In this document: piece by piece, positions 1 to 8,810 of the stretch
Layout of the letters: every line of letters starts with the position of its first letter
How positions within the stretch are numbered: position 1 is the first letter of the stretch
Assembly: GCF_030137545.1 (NCBI RefSeq)
Contig: NZ_JARUVL010000006.1
Coordinates: forward strand, 121,724-162,961
Length of the DNA: 41,238 nucleotides
Source of the DNA: Virgibacillus sp. LDC-1
GTDB taxonomy: Bacteria > Bacillota > Bacilli > Bacillales > Amphibacillaceae
Reading direction: 5' to 3'
Notes under the pieces: generated by a model
Seen by the model: the letters and a program-made list of their open reading frames with translations, nothing else
Database searches by the model: none
Told to the model about the DNA's origin: nothing
Translations under genes and position numbers: made by a program

Positions 1-1358
1 GATGATACGCCAAAACCGAGTTGTATCATTAAGCTAGAGAAGGCATATTTTTCAAAGGATAGAAATAAAAATAATAATATAGCAAGCATATTAATAACAG
101 ACATTCCTATACCTGCTTTAATAACTGCCAATCTATCCTTTGGATTAGCAAGGAAAATAATTGCAGCTATTTGAGAAAAGAAAAAGTAAATGCCTGCTTC
201 CATGTTCAATGATCCAGCTATTTCGCCATTAAATAAGATAGTTGCGATAATAGAAAATAAACTAGCATAGACGATAGCTAGCCGCTCATTAAGAAGTTGT
301 TTCAGCAATAACACACCTGTTGCTACTGGTACGACTAAATAAAGCTGATTCGTCTGGGTCGTATATATGCTAACAACCTTCATCAATGTAATTACAAAAA
401 TACTAATTAATAAGATAGCGGTCATTTTCTTTAAATTCAATTGTTTTCTTTTATCTAAAATGTATGCTTCATAGCCGATAATACTCACAATTAGCAAAAC
501 AAAGAAAGCTAAACCAACTAATGGATAAACGTTTCGCTCATTATTTAACAATCCAACAAGCTGTAATTCTTCATATTTCTCATTGGTGATTGTTTGCCCT
601 TCACGTACAATTATTTCTCCTGCTCGAATAACGACAGGCTCTACATTTGCCGCCGCTTCTTTTTGTGCTTCCATCGTCTTTTTCGCGTCAAAAAACGAAT
701 TATCGATGACTGCAAATTCACTCAACGCTTGCAACGCTTTTTTCAAATTATCATTTAAAGAACTATATTTAATGCGTTGCTTAATTTCGGACATCGCACT
801 ATTTATATTCTCAACCCGAACTCCTTTTTCCATTACCTTTTTTAACGCAGGTACAAAAACTTCTTCTCCTTTATCACGATCCTTTTTAGGTGTCTCAATC
901 AAGGTCACCAAAAGTCTATCATTTACATTTTCTGTGATCTCCGCGGATAGGATTTGCTTTAAATTCATCAGTTTTTCTTGCGTTGAAATCGGGCTTTCTT
1001 CTTTCGTTTTTTCTGCTTTATATCCGGCCTCAAGCTTTGTAATCGCATCAAAAATCTCTTCTACATAAGCAACTCTCTCTGCTGTAATTTCGGTTGAAAT
1101 ATCAAATCGATCCTCAACAGATTGAACTGCTTCTCGTGTCTTTCGTTCTGTTTCTTGCTCATTTTCTATTGTAATTGGAGATCGTATCGTCTCTTTCGCA
1201 TTATTAAATCGTTCAATATCTAGTGTTTTCGTGTAAATATTGTCTAATGAAATCAAAAAAAGGAAAGCACCAAGCAATAAGCATGGTACTATGACGGTCA
1301 CCCATTTAGATCTTGTTCGCTTTATGAATCTAACAGCATTTACAATTTTTGATTTCAT
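1..1358 (-). CDS. pgpH: Cyclic-di-AMP phosphodiesterase PgpH/YqfF family, N-terminal part (cut by window edge)
   Basis: Membrane HD-family phosphodiesterase; characterised PgpH proteins hydrolyse c-di-AMP. About 452 N-terminal residues are present, beginning ATG at 1358 (MKSKIVNAVRFIKR) behind an AAGGTGG ribosome site. A first membrane segment lies near residues 18-38. It is followed by a long charged, coiled-coil-rich extracytoplasmic 7TMR-HDED domain to about residue 270, containing a VIRAGEIIVREGQ segment, and then by the first helices of a multi-helix membrane domain. The catalytic HD domain would lie beyond position 1 and cannot be inspected. The phoH-pgpH order matches B. subtilis phoH-yqfF. 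The family call is firm; activity is inferred from the family. Confidence 0.9.
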   Translation of the reverse strand, partial: MKSKIVNAVRFIKRTRSKWVTVIVPCLLLGAFLFLISLDNIYTKTLDIERFNNAKETIRSPITIENEQETERKTREAVQSVEDRFDISTEITAERVAYVEEIFDAITKLEAGYKAEKTKEESPISTQEKLMNLKQILSAEITENVNDRLLVTLIETPKKDRDKGEEVFVPALKKVMEKGVRVENINSAMSEIKQRIKYSSLNDNLKKALQALSEFAVIDNSFFDAKKTMEAQKEAAANVEPVVIRAGEIIVREGQTITNEKYEELQLVGLLNNERNVYPLVGLAFFVLLIVSIIGYEAYILDKRKQLNLKKMTAILLISIFVITLMKVVSIYTTQTNQLYLVVPVATGVLLLKQLLNERLAIVYASLFSIIATILFNGEIAGSLNMEAGIYFFFSQIAAIIFLANPKDRLAVIKAGIGMSVINMLAILLFLFLSFEKYAFSSLMIQLGFGVS

Positions 1359-1403
1359 GGCAGCCACCTTCTACATTTATTAAGGAACTAAGTGGATACT
1401 GTA

Positions 1404-2363
1404 TTACTGACTCTGTTCATATGCATCAATAACTCGTTGTACAAGTGGATGTCTCACAACATCTGTCTGACTAAGGTGAATGAACGATATCCCTTCAATC
1501 TTAGACAAAATACGATCAGCTGCTTGTAAGCCCGAAGTAACTCCCTTTGGTAAATCGATTTGTGTCACATCTCCTGTGATAACCATCTTCGACCCAAATC
1601 CAAGCCTAGTCAAGAACATTTTCATCTGCGCTGGTGTTGTATTTTGTGCCTCATCTAAAATAACAAATGCATCATCAAGCGTTCTTCCACGCATATATGC
1701 CAGTGGAGCAATTTCAATTGTTTCGCGTTCAATGAGCCTTGCTGTATGTTCTGCACCAAGAACATCATGAAGTGCATCATATAGAGGGCGTAAGTACGGG
1801 TCTACCTTTTCTTTTAAATCGCCAGGCAGAAAGCCAAGACTCTCACCAGCTTCTACAGCTGGTCGCGTTAAAATAATCCGCTTAACTTGACCGTTTTTTA
1901 ATGCACGGACAGCCATTACTACCGCTAAATACGTCTTTCCTGTTCCAGCAGGTCCAATTCCAAATACCAAGTCATTTGTTTTTATCGCAGCTACATAAGT
2001 CTTTTGACCAAGTGTTTTTACCCGAATGGATTTTCCTTTTGAATTCTTCGTTATTTCGTCTTCAAATAATGTTTCGAATTGCGCAAGCTTCCCTTGTTTA
2101 GCTAAATCAACTGCGTACACAATATCTCGTTCGGAAATCGTTAATCCCTTTCGAATAACGTTTAATAGTGTTAACAATATTTGTTGGACAAGGCTTTTAC
2201 TCTCATCCGTTCCAGTCACACCTACTTGCTCGCCTCTTGTTATAATCGATACATTTAATTGCGCCTCAAGATGCTTTAAGAATTTATCATTCGCTCCAAA
2301 TAATTCAAGCGCTTCATTTGAATTAGTTAACTGTAAATCAATCAATTGTAAGTTATCTGTCAT
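1404..2363 (-). CDS. phoH: PhoH-like ATPase / predicted RNA helicase-associated protein
   Basis: Cytoplasmic P-loop ATPase of the PhoH family, 319 aa, usual length. Walker A is GPAGTGKTYLA and Walker B is VILDEAQN. The N-terminal third carries a KH-like region (TRGEQVGVTG). The frame is open to a TTG at 2369, but the AAGGAG ribosome site at 2371-2376 leaves 7 nt to the ATG at 2363 and only 1 nt to that TTG, so the ATG is chosen. It sits between yqfD (23 nt upstream) and pgpH (45 nt downstream), probably co-transcribed. The B. subtilis orthologue is linked genetically to ybeY and rRNA processing; its precise role is unsettled. Confidence 0.93.
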   Translation of the reverse strand: MTDNLQLIDLQLTNSNEALELFGANDKFLKHLEAQLNVSIITRGEQVGVTGTDESKSLVQQILLTLLNVIRKGLTISERDIVYAVDLAKQGKLAQFETLFEDEITKNSKGKSIRVKTLGQKTYVAAIKTNDLVFGIGPAGTGKTYLAVVMAVRALKNGQVKRIILTRPAVEAGESLGFLPGDLKEKVDPYLRPLYDALHDVLGAEHTARLIERETIEIAPLAYMRGRTLDDAFVILDEAQNTTPAQMKMFLTRLGFGSKMVITGDVTQIDLPKGVTSGLQAADRILSKIEGISFIHLSQTDVVRHPLVQRVIDAYEQSQ

Positions 2364-2386
2364 AATCAATCTCCTTGATAAATACC

Positions 2387-3610
2387 TCAGTCTCCATCCT
2401 TACTGTTCTTCTGAATAGGTACTTCCTTTACAATATCTTCTTCGACTGTTAGATATAATTCTAAGTTAACTTTACCACGCTCTGTGGTTACATGCAAAAC
2501 TTTTTCCGATATTACCTTGGCATCTGGACCTAATTCATATACCAGTTCTTGTTTAGCCTGTTCAATACCAATTTGAATCGCCTCTTCCTTGGTACGCTTC
2601 GTTGTGTGATATGTTTTTTCACTAATACTGGATTCAATAAACTGAAAGGGAAGCTTCCATTTTAAAAAGTAAATCGGATTCTCGTTTTGTTCTACAAAGA
2701 TATCTGCATATTCTGGTGTTTTAAATCCCCAAATTGGTACTTGAAAATCATTAATACCCATGTAATATCTTTTTTCTTGTTTTCCAGTGAGCACCTCATA
2801 TTTCGCTTCAAGTGGAATTGATACTGCTACCTCGTACCATGTATTTGCGATAACTTGTCCCTCTGAAGCTACGAATACCTTATTCTTATCCTTTTCCTTA
2901 TTATTCTCCTCACTTTGATTTAATACTCCTGAAACAAGTACATCACCAGGCTTTACAAAATCATTCACTGCGACCTGGGGAACCCCTTTTGATATATACA
3001 TTTTTTTAATTGTTCCTTTTTTTGTAGCAACCAAATGTCGTGGACCTTTTACCTTATCTTCTTTTACAATAAGCTTTTCTACTCCTTCAAGCTGAAAGGT
3101 TGTCCCCTTTTTTTGCACGCCTATCCATAACAATTCCGGTACATCGCGCATTAGCTTCTTTTGAATGTCACTTGGCGTACCAAGTGACAATGTCCACGCT
3201 CCTTGATGGATCCCGTAGCTTTCTAATTGTTTCACTACTTTTTCTTCTATTTCTTTTGGTAATCCATTAATGTCAACCTTCCAAATAATATTTGAAAGAA
3301 AAATGATAGCAAATATGCCAATTAATAATCCAAATAACACTTCTTTTCTTTTTATAAACCGATGAAATAAAAAAGGGAACCCTTTACGCCCAATAAACGA
3401 AATTCGATAATTACCTCTTCGTTTAATCTGCTTTATTGCATGAATGTCCGACAATTTTACATTTCCAACGCAGGAATCTACCCCTTTTTTTCGGACATTC
3501 CAGACTGAAATCCCCTGTTCCACACATTTCTGAAAAAACAATTCAGGCATATTCCCTTTCACTAATATTGTGACATAACCAGATAAAAACTTCCCTTGTG
3601 TGTGTTTCAT
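2387..3610 (-). CDS. yqfD: Sporulation protein YqfD
   Basis: Membrane-anchored protein of the YqfD sporulation family, 407 aa against about 400 in B. subtilis. A cytoplasmic N-terminal domain of about 90 residues is followed by one membrane segment (VLFGLLIGIFAIIFLSNIIW) and a large, presumably extracytoplasmic domain with the WIGVQKKGTTFQLEGVEK and VKPGDVLVSGVL blocks. The frame extends to a TTG at 3625, but those codons are the run of GGAGG repeats that forms the ribosome site, so ATG 3610 is the start. It is paired with yqfC upstream. In Bacillus the yqfCD pair is sigma-E controlled and needed for efficient sporulation; the molecular function is unknown. Confidence 0.9.
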   Translation of the reverse strand: MKHTQGKFLSGYVTILVKGNMPELFFQKCVEQGISVWNVRKKGVDSCVGNVKLSDIHAIKQIKRRGNYRISFIGRKGFPFLFHRFIKRKEVLFGLLIGIFAIIFLSNIIWKVDINGLPKEIEEKVVKQLESYGIHQGAWTLSLGTPSDIQKKLMRDVPELLWIGVQKKGTTFQLEGVEKLIVKEDKVKGPRHLVATKKGTIKKMYISKGVPQVAVNDFVKPGDVLVSGVLNQSEENNKEKDKNKVFVASEGQVIANTWYEVAVSIPLEAKYEVLTGKQEKRYYMGINDFQVPIWGFKTPEYADIFVEQNENPIYFLKWKLPFQFIESSISEKTYHTTKRTKEEAIQIGIEQAKQELVYELGPDAKVISEKVLHVTTERGKVNLELYLTVEEDIVKEVPIQKNSKDGD

Positions 3611-3634
3611 TTCCTCCTCCTCCAAAGCACTCTA

Positions 3635-3916
3635 TTATTCTGAAATAAAGCGAATATCGGTAATTGTTCCTTCTAATAATATTTCTTCAGGTAGCATCAT
3701 CTTTAAAACAAAAGAAGAACCCTTAATCTGGATATATCCTTTCGTTGCTCTCAATCGTAGTTCTTCATCTGTAAATAAAGCTAAACCTTTATGATTTTCA
3801 ATATACGCATGGATTTGTCCAATAACGGTTATCCTCGGTAGCTCTAATACGACATCGGAAGGCAGTGCAAGGTATTTAATTAAAAGTGGACGAATTCGTT
3901 GTTGTATATTTTTCAT
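3635..3916 (-). CDS. yqfC: Sporulation protein YqfC
   Basis: Small protein of the YabP/YqfC family, 93 aa, the same length as in B. subtilis. It has the diagnostic pattern LPRITVIGQ ... IENHKGL ... GYIQIKGSSFVLK ... EILLEGTI, a compact beta-rich fold with no signal peptide or membrane segment. ATG 3916 follows GAGAGGGGG. It is the first gene of the yqfC-yqfD pair, 24 nt before yqfD. The family is found in spore formers and paired with a membrane partner (YabP-YabQ, YqfC-YqfD), so a membrane-associated role in forespore engulfment or coat/cortex formation is likely but inferred. No convincing sigma-E promoter was identified upstream. Confidence 0.92.
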   Translation of the reverse strand: MKNIQQRIRPLLIKYLALPSDVVLELPRITVIGQIHAYIENHKGLALFTDEELRLRATKGYIQIKGSSFVLKMMLPEEILLEGTITDIRFISE

Positions 3917-4014
3917 ACGTGCAGCCCCCTCTCACACTTCTATGTTTATGAATAATCTAAACAGATAAGAACAAGGAAAATGCGTGCCCTAACAATGCTG
4001 TGAATGAATCCATA

Positions 4015-4053
4015 AAAAAGTATCCTTAGGATAATCTCCTAAGGATACTTTTT
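4015..4053 (-). terminator. Bidirectional rho-independent terminator
   Basis: A perfect 16-bp inverted repeat (arms 4015-4030 and 4038-4053, core GTATCCTTAGG) with a 7-nt loop, flanked by A on one side and T on the other. It begins 3 nt after the stop of the 4056-4595 gene and ends the nfeD-floA operon. Confidence 0.9.
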
Positions 4054-4055
4054 GT

Positions 4056-4595
4056 TTATCTATTATTTCTATCTGTTATGATGTTTCGATATGGCTTTTT
4101 AGCTCGAGGAGCACCCAACACTTCCGCCATGATGACACTGTCTACAAGTCCTCTTGATGTTAACCGGTTTTCCATCTGCTTTTTTCGCTTATGAATGGAA
4201 TAGTGAGAATTTTGATGCTGTTGCTTCATTCCATTCATTTTTTGCTTTCCTGTATGCTGTTTATTTATGTGCTGCATCGAATGATCCATGGTTGTGTTCA
4301 CTCGATTTGCTAAGCGTTCCAATTGTTGCTGCTGTTGCTCTTTAATAGATGCCGGTTGAACTGTAACCATTTCCTGCTCTGCATGTTGTTTTTGCACTTC
4401 AACCGAAGAAGGCACAGTTCGGCCTCTTTCAGAAGCAGTAGGAACTGGTCTTGGACTTTGTGCAGGTCTCGGATTTCTAGTTGGATTAGAACTTTCTTTT
4501 CTTTGATCCTCTTTACTAGTAGAATCACCAAAAAATTTAAGCAGCCCACCAACAATTAATGCGATAATAACGATGTTATCCATAATAAAATCCAT
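4056..4595 (-). CDS. Small membrane-anchored protein in the yqfB position of the nfeD-floA operon
   Basis: 179 aa, ATG 4595 behind GGAGGG. Residues 4-22 form one hydrophobic helix (MDNIVIIALIVGGLLKF). After it come a Pro/Arg-rich linker (NPRPAQSPRPVP), a Gln-rich, probably coiled-coil stretch around residues 75-110, a His/Lys-rich basic region, and a distinct C-terminal block (GLVDSVIMAEVLGAPRAKK). It is third in a presumed sigma-W operon, where B. subtilis has yqfB, which with yqeZ and floA contributes to sublancin resistance. I do not recognise a defined domain, and homology to YqfB is not established here. The short C-terminal block is the part most likely to be conserved and functional. 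Confidence 0.8.
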   Translation of the reverse strand: MDFIMDNIVIIALIVGGLLKFFGDSTSKEDQRKESSNPTRNPRPAQSPRPVPTASERGRTVPSSVEVQKQHAEQEMVTVQPASIKEQQQQQLERLANRVNTTMDHSMQHINKQHTGKQKMNGMKQQHQNSHYSIHKRKKQMENRLTSRGLVDSVIMAEVLGAPRAKKPYRNIITDRNNR

Positions 4596-4625
4596 ACAAA
4601 CCCTCCTTACAAATTGTCAGGGTTA

Positions 4626-5624
4626 TTATTTATCACCGTCTTCAAGATCATCTTTTTCTTCAGAAAGTTTTCCAATTGAATCGCGCATTCCTGTATCTGC
4701 ATTGATGTTTTGATAATTCATATAATCCATCACACCCATTTTTCCAGAGCGTAATGCCTCTGCAAGTGCTTTTGGAACATCAGCTTCTGCTTCAACAACC
4801 TTCGAGCGCATTTCTTGAACTCGAGCAACCATTTCCTGTTCTTGTGCAACAGCCATGGCACGACGTTCTTCAGCTTTCGCTTGGGCAATGTTCTTATCTG
4901 CTTCTGCTTGATCAGTTTGAAGAATCGCACCGATATTTTTACCGATATCAACGTCAGCGATATCAATAGATAAAATTTCAAAGGCTGTACCTGCATCAAG
5001 CCCTTTTGAAAGTACGGTATGTGAAATTGAATCTGGATTTTCTAATACTTGTTTATGTGTTCTTGAACTACCAATCGTACTTACTACACCTTCACCAACA
5101 CGAGCAATAACAGTTTCTTCACCCGCACCACCAACTAATCGATCAATATTAGCACGTACTGTAATTCTTGCTAATGCTTTCACTTCAATTCCATCCATTG
5201 CTATACCAGCAATAAACGGTGTTTCAATAACCTTTGGATTAACACTCATTTGTACTGCCTCTAGAACATCACGACCAGCAAGGTCAATAGCGGCAGCTCT
5301 TTCAAATGTTAGCTCCATATTGGCACGATGTGCAGCGATTAGTGCGTTAACTACACGGTCAACATTACCACCTGCTAAGTAGTGGCTTTCCAATTGATTT
5401 GTAGTCACACTTAAACCTGCTTTATGTGCTTTAATTAAAGGGTTAATAACTCGATTTGGAACAACACGACGTAGTCTCATTCCAATTAACGTAAAGATTC
5501 CAACCTTAACACCGGCAGCTAGTGCGCTGATCCACAGCATGACCGGAATAAAAGTAAACAAAATCGCCACTGCGATTAAAATGACTGCGATTATGATAAT
5601 CGGCATAAGTTCAGCTAAACCCAT
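4626..5624 (-). CDS. floA: Flotillin-like protein FloA
   Basis: Bacterial flotillin that scaffolds functional membrane microdomains, 332 aa (331 in B. subtilis). An N-terminal hydrophobic hairpin spans residues 7-50. It is followed by the SPFH-like domain ([38 protein letters not shown]) and an Ala/Glu-rich coiled coil (about 230-290, [20 protein letters not shown]) that mediates oligomerisation, with an acidic tail. ATG 5624 follows TTAGGAGG. It lies 68 nt downstream of nfeD, the usual partner of flotillins, and is expected to share its sigma-W promoter. Confidence 0.95.
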   Translation of the reverse strand: MGLAELMPIIIIAVILIAVAILFTFIPVMLWISALAAGVKVGIFTLIGMRLRRVVPNRVINPLIKAHKAGLSVTTNQLESHYLAGGNVDRVVNALIAAHRANMELTFERAAAIDLAGRDVLEAVQMSVNPKVIETPFIAGIAMDGIEVKALARITVRANIDRLVGGAGEETVIARVGEGVVSTIGSSRTHKQVLENPDSISHTVLSKGLDAGTAFEILSIDIADVDIGKNIGAILQTDQAEADKNIAQAKAEERRAMAVAQEQEMVARVQEMRSKVVEAEADVPKALAEALRSGKMGVMDYMNYQNINADTGMRDSIGKLSEEKDDLEDGDK

Positions 5625-5692
5625 TATTCATTCCTCCTAATTATTGTGTTATTTTATATCAAAAAGTCGATTACGACCTTTGATTACCACTT

Positions 5693-7021
5693 TTATACTT
5701 CGCGTACAACAACACGTACGCCTTCAACTTTTACAACCTTTACTTTTCGGTCTTTTTCAATAAAGTTTCCTTCTGAAATGACATCAATTCGCTCGCCATC
5801 CATTAGTGCGGTTCCAGAAGGACGTAACGGTGTTATCGTTTCTCCTTCCAATCCAATTAACTCAAGACGTGTTTGCGATGATACATAACCAAGCTCTGTT
5901 TTCGTACTATCCTTTAAAATAATATGTCTGAACAAGCCTTTTTCCATCCCGATTGTTTTAAAGAGAATAACAGATGCAATAATCGCTACTAAGAAAGCTA
6001 TTCCGATACTCATTGCCATATGCCCGACATCCGCACCGGCCACAAACAGCGATCCAATAACTGCTCCTACACCTAAGAGTCCGACTATACCACCCGGAAC
6101 AAAAAATTCAGCAATTATTAACACAATCCCAAGCACTAATAATATGACTGCTTCCATTCCTGCAAGACCTGCCACGACATGGCCATAGAAGAACAAGATT
6201 AGTGCAACAAGTCCCATCGTACCCGGAACGCCAAAGCCTGGAGAATATAATTCTACAATTAACCCTAAGCTAGCAATGGATAATAAAATAGGAACGACAA
6301 TTGGACTCGTTAAAAATCGGGCAATTTCCTCTGCCAAGGTGGGCTTCGTTTCAACGATGGTTGCATTCGTAAGGTTTAAATCATGCAACAGTTCAGTCCG
6401 ATGGGATACGACGCTTTCAGCATACCCAACTTTCACTGCATCTTTTGGACCGAGGGTTAGAAATTTTCCTTTCGGAGCTCCGTATTCAGGTAAGTCAATA
6501 TCTGCATCTGCCATAGCTAAAGCATACAGCGGATCTCGTCCTTTTGATTCTGCAGCTGTCTTCATTTGAGCTAACCATGCTGATTGTGCTTTTTTATCGG
6601 CAGCCGTTCCATCTTGATTGATAATTCCACTTGCTCCCATACGCGTATGTGGTTTCATATAGATTGTGTCCGTATTCAAAGCAATATAAGAACCTGCTGA
6701 CAATGCTTCACTTACAACAAAAGAAGTGGTTGGGATTTCTAAATCCTGCAGTAAAGACGCTATTTTACCAGCCGCATCGACTCTTCCTCCAGGTGTATCA
6801 ATCTCAAAAATGATATGATCTGCACCTTCTTCCGTTGCCTCCTTTGTTGTACGAGCTAGAAAGGCTTCAAGACCACGTTCTACTTCATTTTTCACAGGAA
6901 TGACATAAACAAGCTTGCCACTTCCCTCTGTTTTTGCTGAACTAAAAGTAGGATGAGTCATAAAAACAGAAAAAAACATAAATACTACAAATATGTATGT
7001 AATTACTCGTCTAACAAGCAA
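5693..7021 (-). CDS. nfeD: NfeD family ClpP-class membrane serine protease (YqeZ)
   Basis: 442 aa. A signal/anchor segment (VITYIFVVFMFFSVFM) precedes an extracytoplasmic ClpP-like serine-protease domain (FEIDTPGGRV; catalytic Ser expected in EALSAGSYIAL), then five or so membrane helices (about 250-370) and a C-terminal OB-fold NfeD domain (LIGLEGETITPLRPSG). The start is TTG 7021: AAAGGGGGTG lies 5 nt upstream. An in-frame TTG at 7060 would fall within the promoter. The leader from the predicted transcription start is only about 20 nt. NfeD proteins accompany flotillins, here floA. B. subtilis yqeZ belongs to the sigma-W envelope-stress regulon, consistent with the promoter seen at 7050-7077. 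Confidence 0.92.
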   Translation of the reverse strand: MLVRRVITYIFVVFMFFSVFMTHPTFSSAKTEGSGKLVYVIPVKNEVERGLEAFLARTTKEATEEGADHIIFEIDTPGGRVDAAGKIASLLQDLEIPTTSFVVSEALSAGSYIALNTDTIYMKPHTRMGASGIINQDGTAADKKAQSAWLAQMKTAAESKGRDPLYALAMADADIDLPEYGAPKGKFLTLGPKDAVKVGYAESVVSHRTELLHDLNLTNATIVETKPTLAEEIARFLTSPIVVPILLSIASLGLIVELYSPGFGVPGTMGLVALILFFYGHVVAGLAGMEAVILLVLGIVLIIAEFFVPGGIVGLLGVGAVIGSLFVAGADVGHMAMSIGIAFLVAIIASVILFKTIGMEKGLFRHIILKDSTKTELGYVSSQTRLELIGLEGETITPLRPSGTALMDGERIDVISEGNFIEKDRKVKVVKVEGVRVVVREV

Positions 7022-7049
7022 ATAAACACCCCCTTTACCTTGGTAAGAA

Positions 7050-7077
7050 ATACGAATCAACTAATTGTAAAGTTTCA
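7050..7077 (-). promoter_or_regulatory. Sigma-W promoter of nfeD-floA operon
   Basis: Minus-strand TGAAAC (7077-7072), a 17-nt spacer, then CGTAT (7054-7050). This matches the sigma-W consensus TGAAAC-N16/17-CGTA, and the B. subtilis yqeZ-floA-yqfB operon is a known sigma-W target. Predicted transcription start is near 7043, just upstream of the TTG start at 7021. Confidence 0.8.
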
Positions 7078-7205
7078 TTTAATGAAATAAATATTCACTA
7101 CCATTCATAGTACCATGAATAGATACACATTAGCTATTATTGAAATTTATTTCTTTTCAAAACATCCAAAAGGAAATTTTCTGGTTAACGCTTTGTTTTT
7201 TCATT

Positions 7206-7241
7206 AAAAAAGTCCTTGTCTATGTTGACAAGGACTTTTTT
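7206..7241 (-). terminator. Terminator of the rpsU-yqeY operon
   Basis: A perfect 15-bp inverted repeat (arms 7206-7220 and 7227-7241, core GTCCTTGTC) with a 6-nt loop and terminal A/T runs, 8 nt downstream of the yqeY stop. The 160 nt from here to the sigma-W promoter hold no gene. Confidence 0.92.
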
Positions 7242-7249
7242 AATTTAAA

Positions 7250-7696
7250 TTAGTTCAAATGCTTTTGTACAAGTCTATTGACTAATGCACCATCTGCTTT
7301 TCCTTTTACTTTTGGCATAATGGCACTCATCACTTTACCCATATCTTTTTTGGAAGATGCACCTACTTCTTCGACCGTTTCCTGAACAACTGCCTCAAGC
7401 TCATCTTCTGTAAGCTGGGCTGGCATATATTCCTGTAGAATCTTAATTTCAACATTAAGCTTCTCAACAAGATCTTCGCGTCCAGCAGATCTGAATTCTT
7501 GGAGGGAATCTTTTCTTTGTTTCAGTTCTCTTGATAAAATAGTTAATTCTTCATCTAAAGATAGTTCACTTTTACCAAGCTTGATCGATTCGTTTTGCAA
7601 TGAAGCTTTTACCATTCGAATAACGCTAAGGGTTTCCTTATCTTTACTTTTCATGGCTTTCTTCATATCGGTGTTTAGTTGTTCCAATAATGACAT
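7250..7696 (-). CDS. yqeY: GatB/YqeY domain protein
   Basis: 148 aa, identical in length to B. subtilis YqeY. An N-terminal helical region ([35 protein letters not shown]) precedes a C-terminal GatB/YqeY tail domain ([35 protein letters not shown]). The tail domain resembles the tRNA-interacting tail of GatB, suggesting a tRNA-linked role; the exact function is unknown. The frame is open to GTG 7705, but AGAAGG gives proper spacing to ATG 7696. It follows rpsU by 14 nt and is co-transcribed with it, the common Firmicutes arrangement. Confidence 0.93.
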   Translation of the reverse strand: MSLLEQLNTDMKKAMKSKDKETLSVIRMVKASLQNESIKLGKSELSLDEELTILSRELKQRKDSLQEFRSAGREDLVEKLNVEIKILQEYMPAQLTEDELEAVVQETVEEVGASSKKDMGKVMSAIMPKVKGKADGALVNRLVQKHLN

Positions 7697-7710
7697 CTCT
7701 TGCACCTTCT

Positions 7711-7887
7711 TTAGAATTTACGCTTTCTAGCAGCTTCCGATTTCTTTTTGCGACGTACGCTTGGTTTTTCATAATATTCACGCTTACGATATTCGGATAG
7801 TGTACCACTTTTTGACACACTACGTTTAAAGCGACGAAGAGCATCTTCAAGAGACTCGTTTTTACGAACGCGAGTTGTATTTGACAT
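7711..7887 (-). CDS. rpsU: 30S ribosomal protein S21 (bS21)
   Basis: 58 aa, strongly basic, starting [20 protein letters not shown] and ending in the Arg/Lys-rich [14 protein letters not shown] tail typical of bS21. It binds 16S rRNA near the anti-SD end on the small-subunit platform. ATG 7887 is preceded by an extended GGAGGGAGGG ribosome site; the frame continues upstream only into the leader. A sigma-A promoter lies 75 nt upstream and yqeY follows. Confidence 0.96.
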   Translation of the reverse strand: MSNTTRVRKNESLEDALRRFKRSVSKSGTLSEYRKREYYEKPSVRRKKKSEAARKRKF

Positions 7888-7924
7888 GCTAATTTCCCTC
7901 CCTCCGAAGCATAAAACAGAATGT

Positions 7925-7957
7925 AAAGGCATATGTAAGAAGATATCACATGCCTTT
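7925..7957 (-). other. Hairpin in the rpsU leader
   Basis: Inverted repeat AAAGGCAT / ATGCCTTT (7925-7932 and 7950-7957), immediately downstream of the -10 hexamer of the rpsU promoter and therefore transcribed. It has no long U-run after it. It could be an RNA control element or a 5' stabilising stem; the role is not known. Confidence 0.5.
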
Positions 7958-7961
7958 TGTA

Positions 7962-7990
7962 ATTATAATATATCCATTGTTACAGGTCAA
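7962..7990 (-). promoter_or_regulatory. Sigma-A promoter of rpsU-yqeY
   Basis: TTGACC (7990-7985), a 17-nt spacer, then a perfect TATAAT (7967-7962) on the minus strand, 75 nt upstream of the rpsU start. This is one of the best matches to a housekeeping promoter in the window. Confidence 0.8.
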
Positions 7991-8028
7991 CTGCTTAATT
8001 CTCAATAATACGAAGAGAGGACCACATT

Positions 8029-8697
8029 CTAATAATCAGAGGAACCTGACTTCCCTTTTACTATATCAATACCAGCACTAGCACCTATACGTGTCGCTCC
8101 TGCATCAATCATAGCTTTTGTTGTTTCAAAATCACGCACACCACCTGAAGCTTTCACTCCCATTTCTGGTCCAACAGTTTGACGCATTAATGTAATATCC
8201 GCAACAGTCGCACCACCACTAGAAAATCCTGTTGACGTTTTTACAAAATCGGCGCCTGCTTCTTTTGCGAGCTTGCAGACACGTACCTTTTCTTCATCTG
8301 TAAGCAGTGCTGTTTCAATAATTACCTTTGTTAATGCTTTTCCTTTTGCTTCTTTTACAACCGCCTCAATATCTTGTTTCACAAATGCATCATTACCTGA
8401 TTTTAATTCACCGACATTAATAACCATGTCCACTTCTGTTGCACCATTTTGAATTGCTTGCTTTGTTTCATACACCTTTGTTTCGGTAGTTGTTGCACCG
8501 AGTGGAAAACCTATTACTGTGCATACTTTAACATCTGTCCCTTGTAATATTTCTGCACATCGTGATACCCAATGAGGATTAACACATACAGATGCAAAGG
8601 AATGCTCCTTTGCCTCAACTGCTAATTTTTCAATTTGATCCTTTGTTGCTTCAGGTTTTAGTAAGGTATGGTCGATATATTTCGCTAAATTTTGCAT
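8029..8697 (-). CDS. deoC: Deoxyribose-phosphate aldolase
   Basis: 222 aa class I aldolase that splits 2-deoxyribose-5-phosphate into glyceraldehyde-3-phosphate and acetaldehyde in deoxynucleoside catabolism. It has the N-terminal [11 protein letters not shown] motif, EVDMVINVG, and the Schiff-base lysine in [10 protein letters not shown], followed by [12 protein letters not shown] 8697 follows AAAGGGAG. It lies alone between mtaB and rpsU, with a palindromic stem-loop upstream and the rpsU promoter downstream, so it probably has its own promoter. No deoR-type regulator or other deo gene is present, and B. subtilis has deoC elsewhere in an inducible operon. Confidence 0.95.
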   Translation of the reverse strand: MQNLAKYIDHTLLKPEATKDQIEKLAVEAKEHSFASVCVNPHWVSRCAEILQGTDVKVCTVIGFPLGATTTETKVYETKQAIQNGATEVDMVINVGELKSGNDAFVKQDIEAVVKEAKGKALTKVIIETALLTDEEKVRVCKLAKEAGADFVKTSTGFSSGGATVADITLMRQTVGPEMGVKASGGVRDFETTKAMIDAGATRIGASAGIDIVKGKSGSSDY

Positions 8698-8810
8698 TGT
8701 TTTACTCCCTTTCAGTATAAGTTGTACGTACCTCTTTCGTTATCATAGCATGCTTCCGTTAAAATAGCTAATGAAAGCCTTTTCTCATCTTTAACTTATA
8801 TAGATATAAG

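Noticed and set aside
583-1068. 161-codon plus-strand open frame
   Set aside because: Antisense to the extracytoplasmic domain of pgpH; low-complexity Ser/Phe composition, no ribosome site, and the opposite frame has clear family motifs.
4310-4555. Overlapping open frames on both strands around 4300-4560
   Set aside because: Generated by the Gln/Pro-rich repeats of the 179 aa membrane protein; none has a ribosome site.
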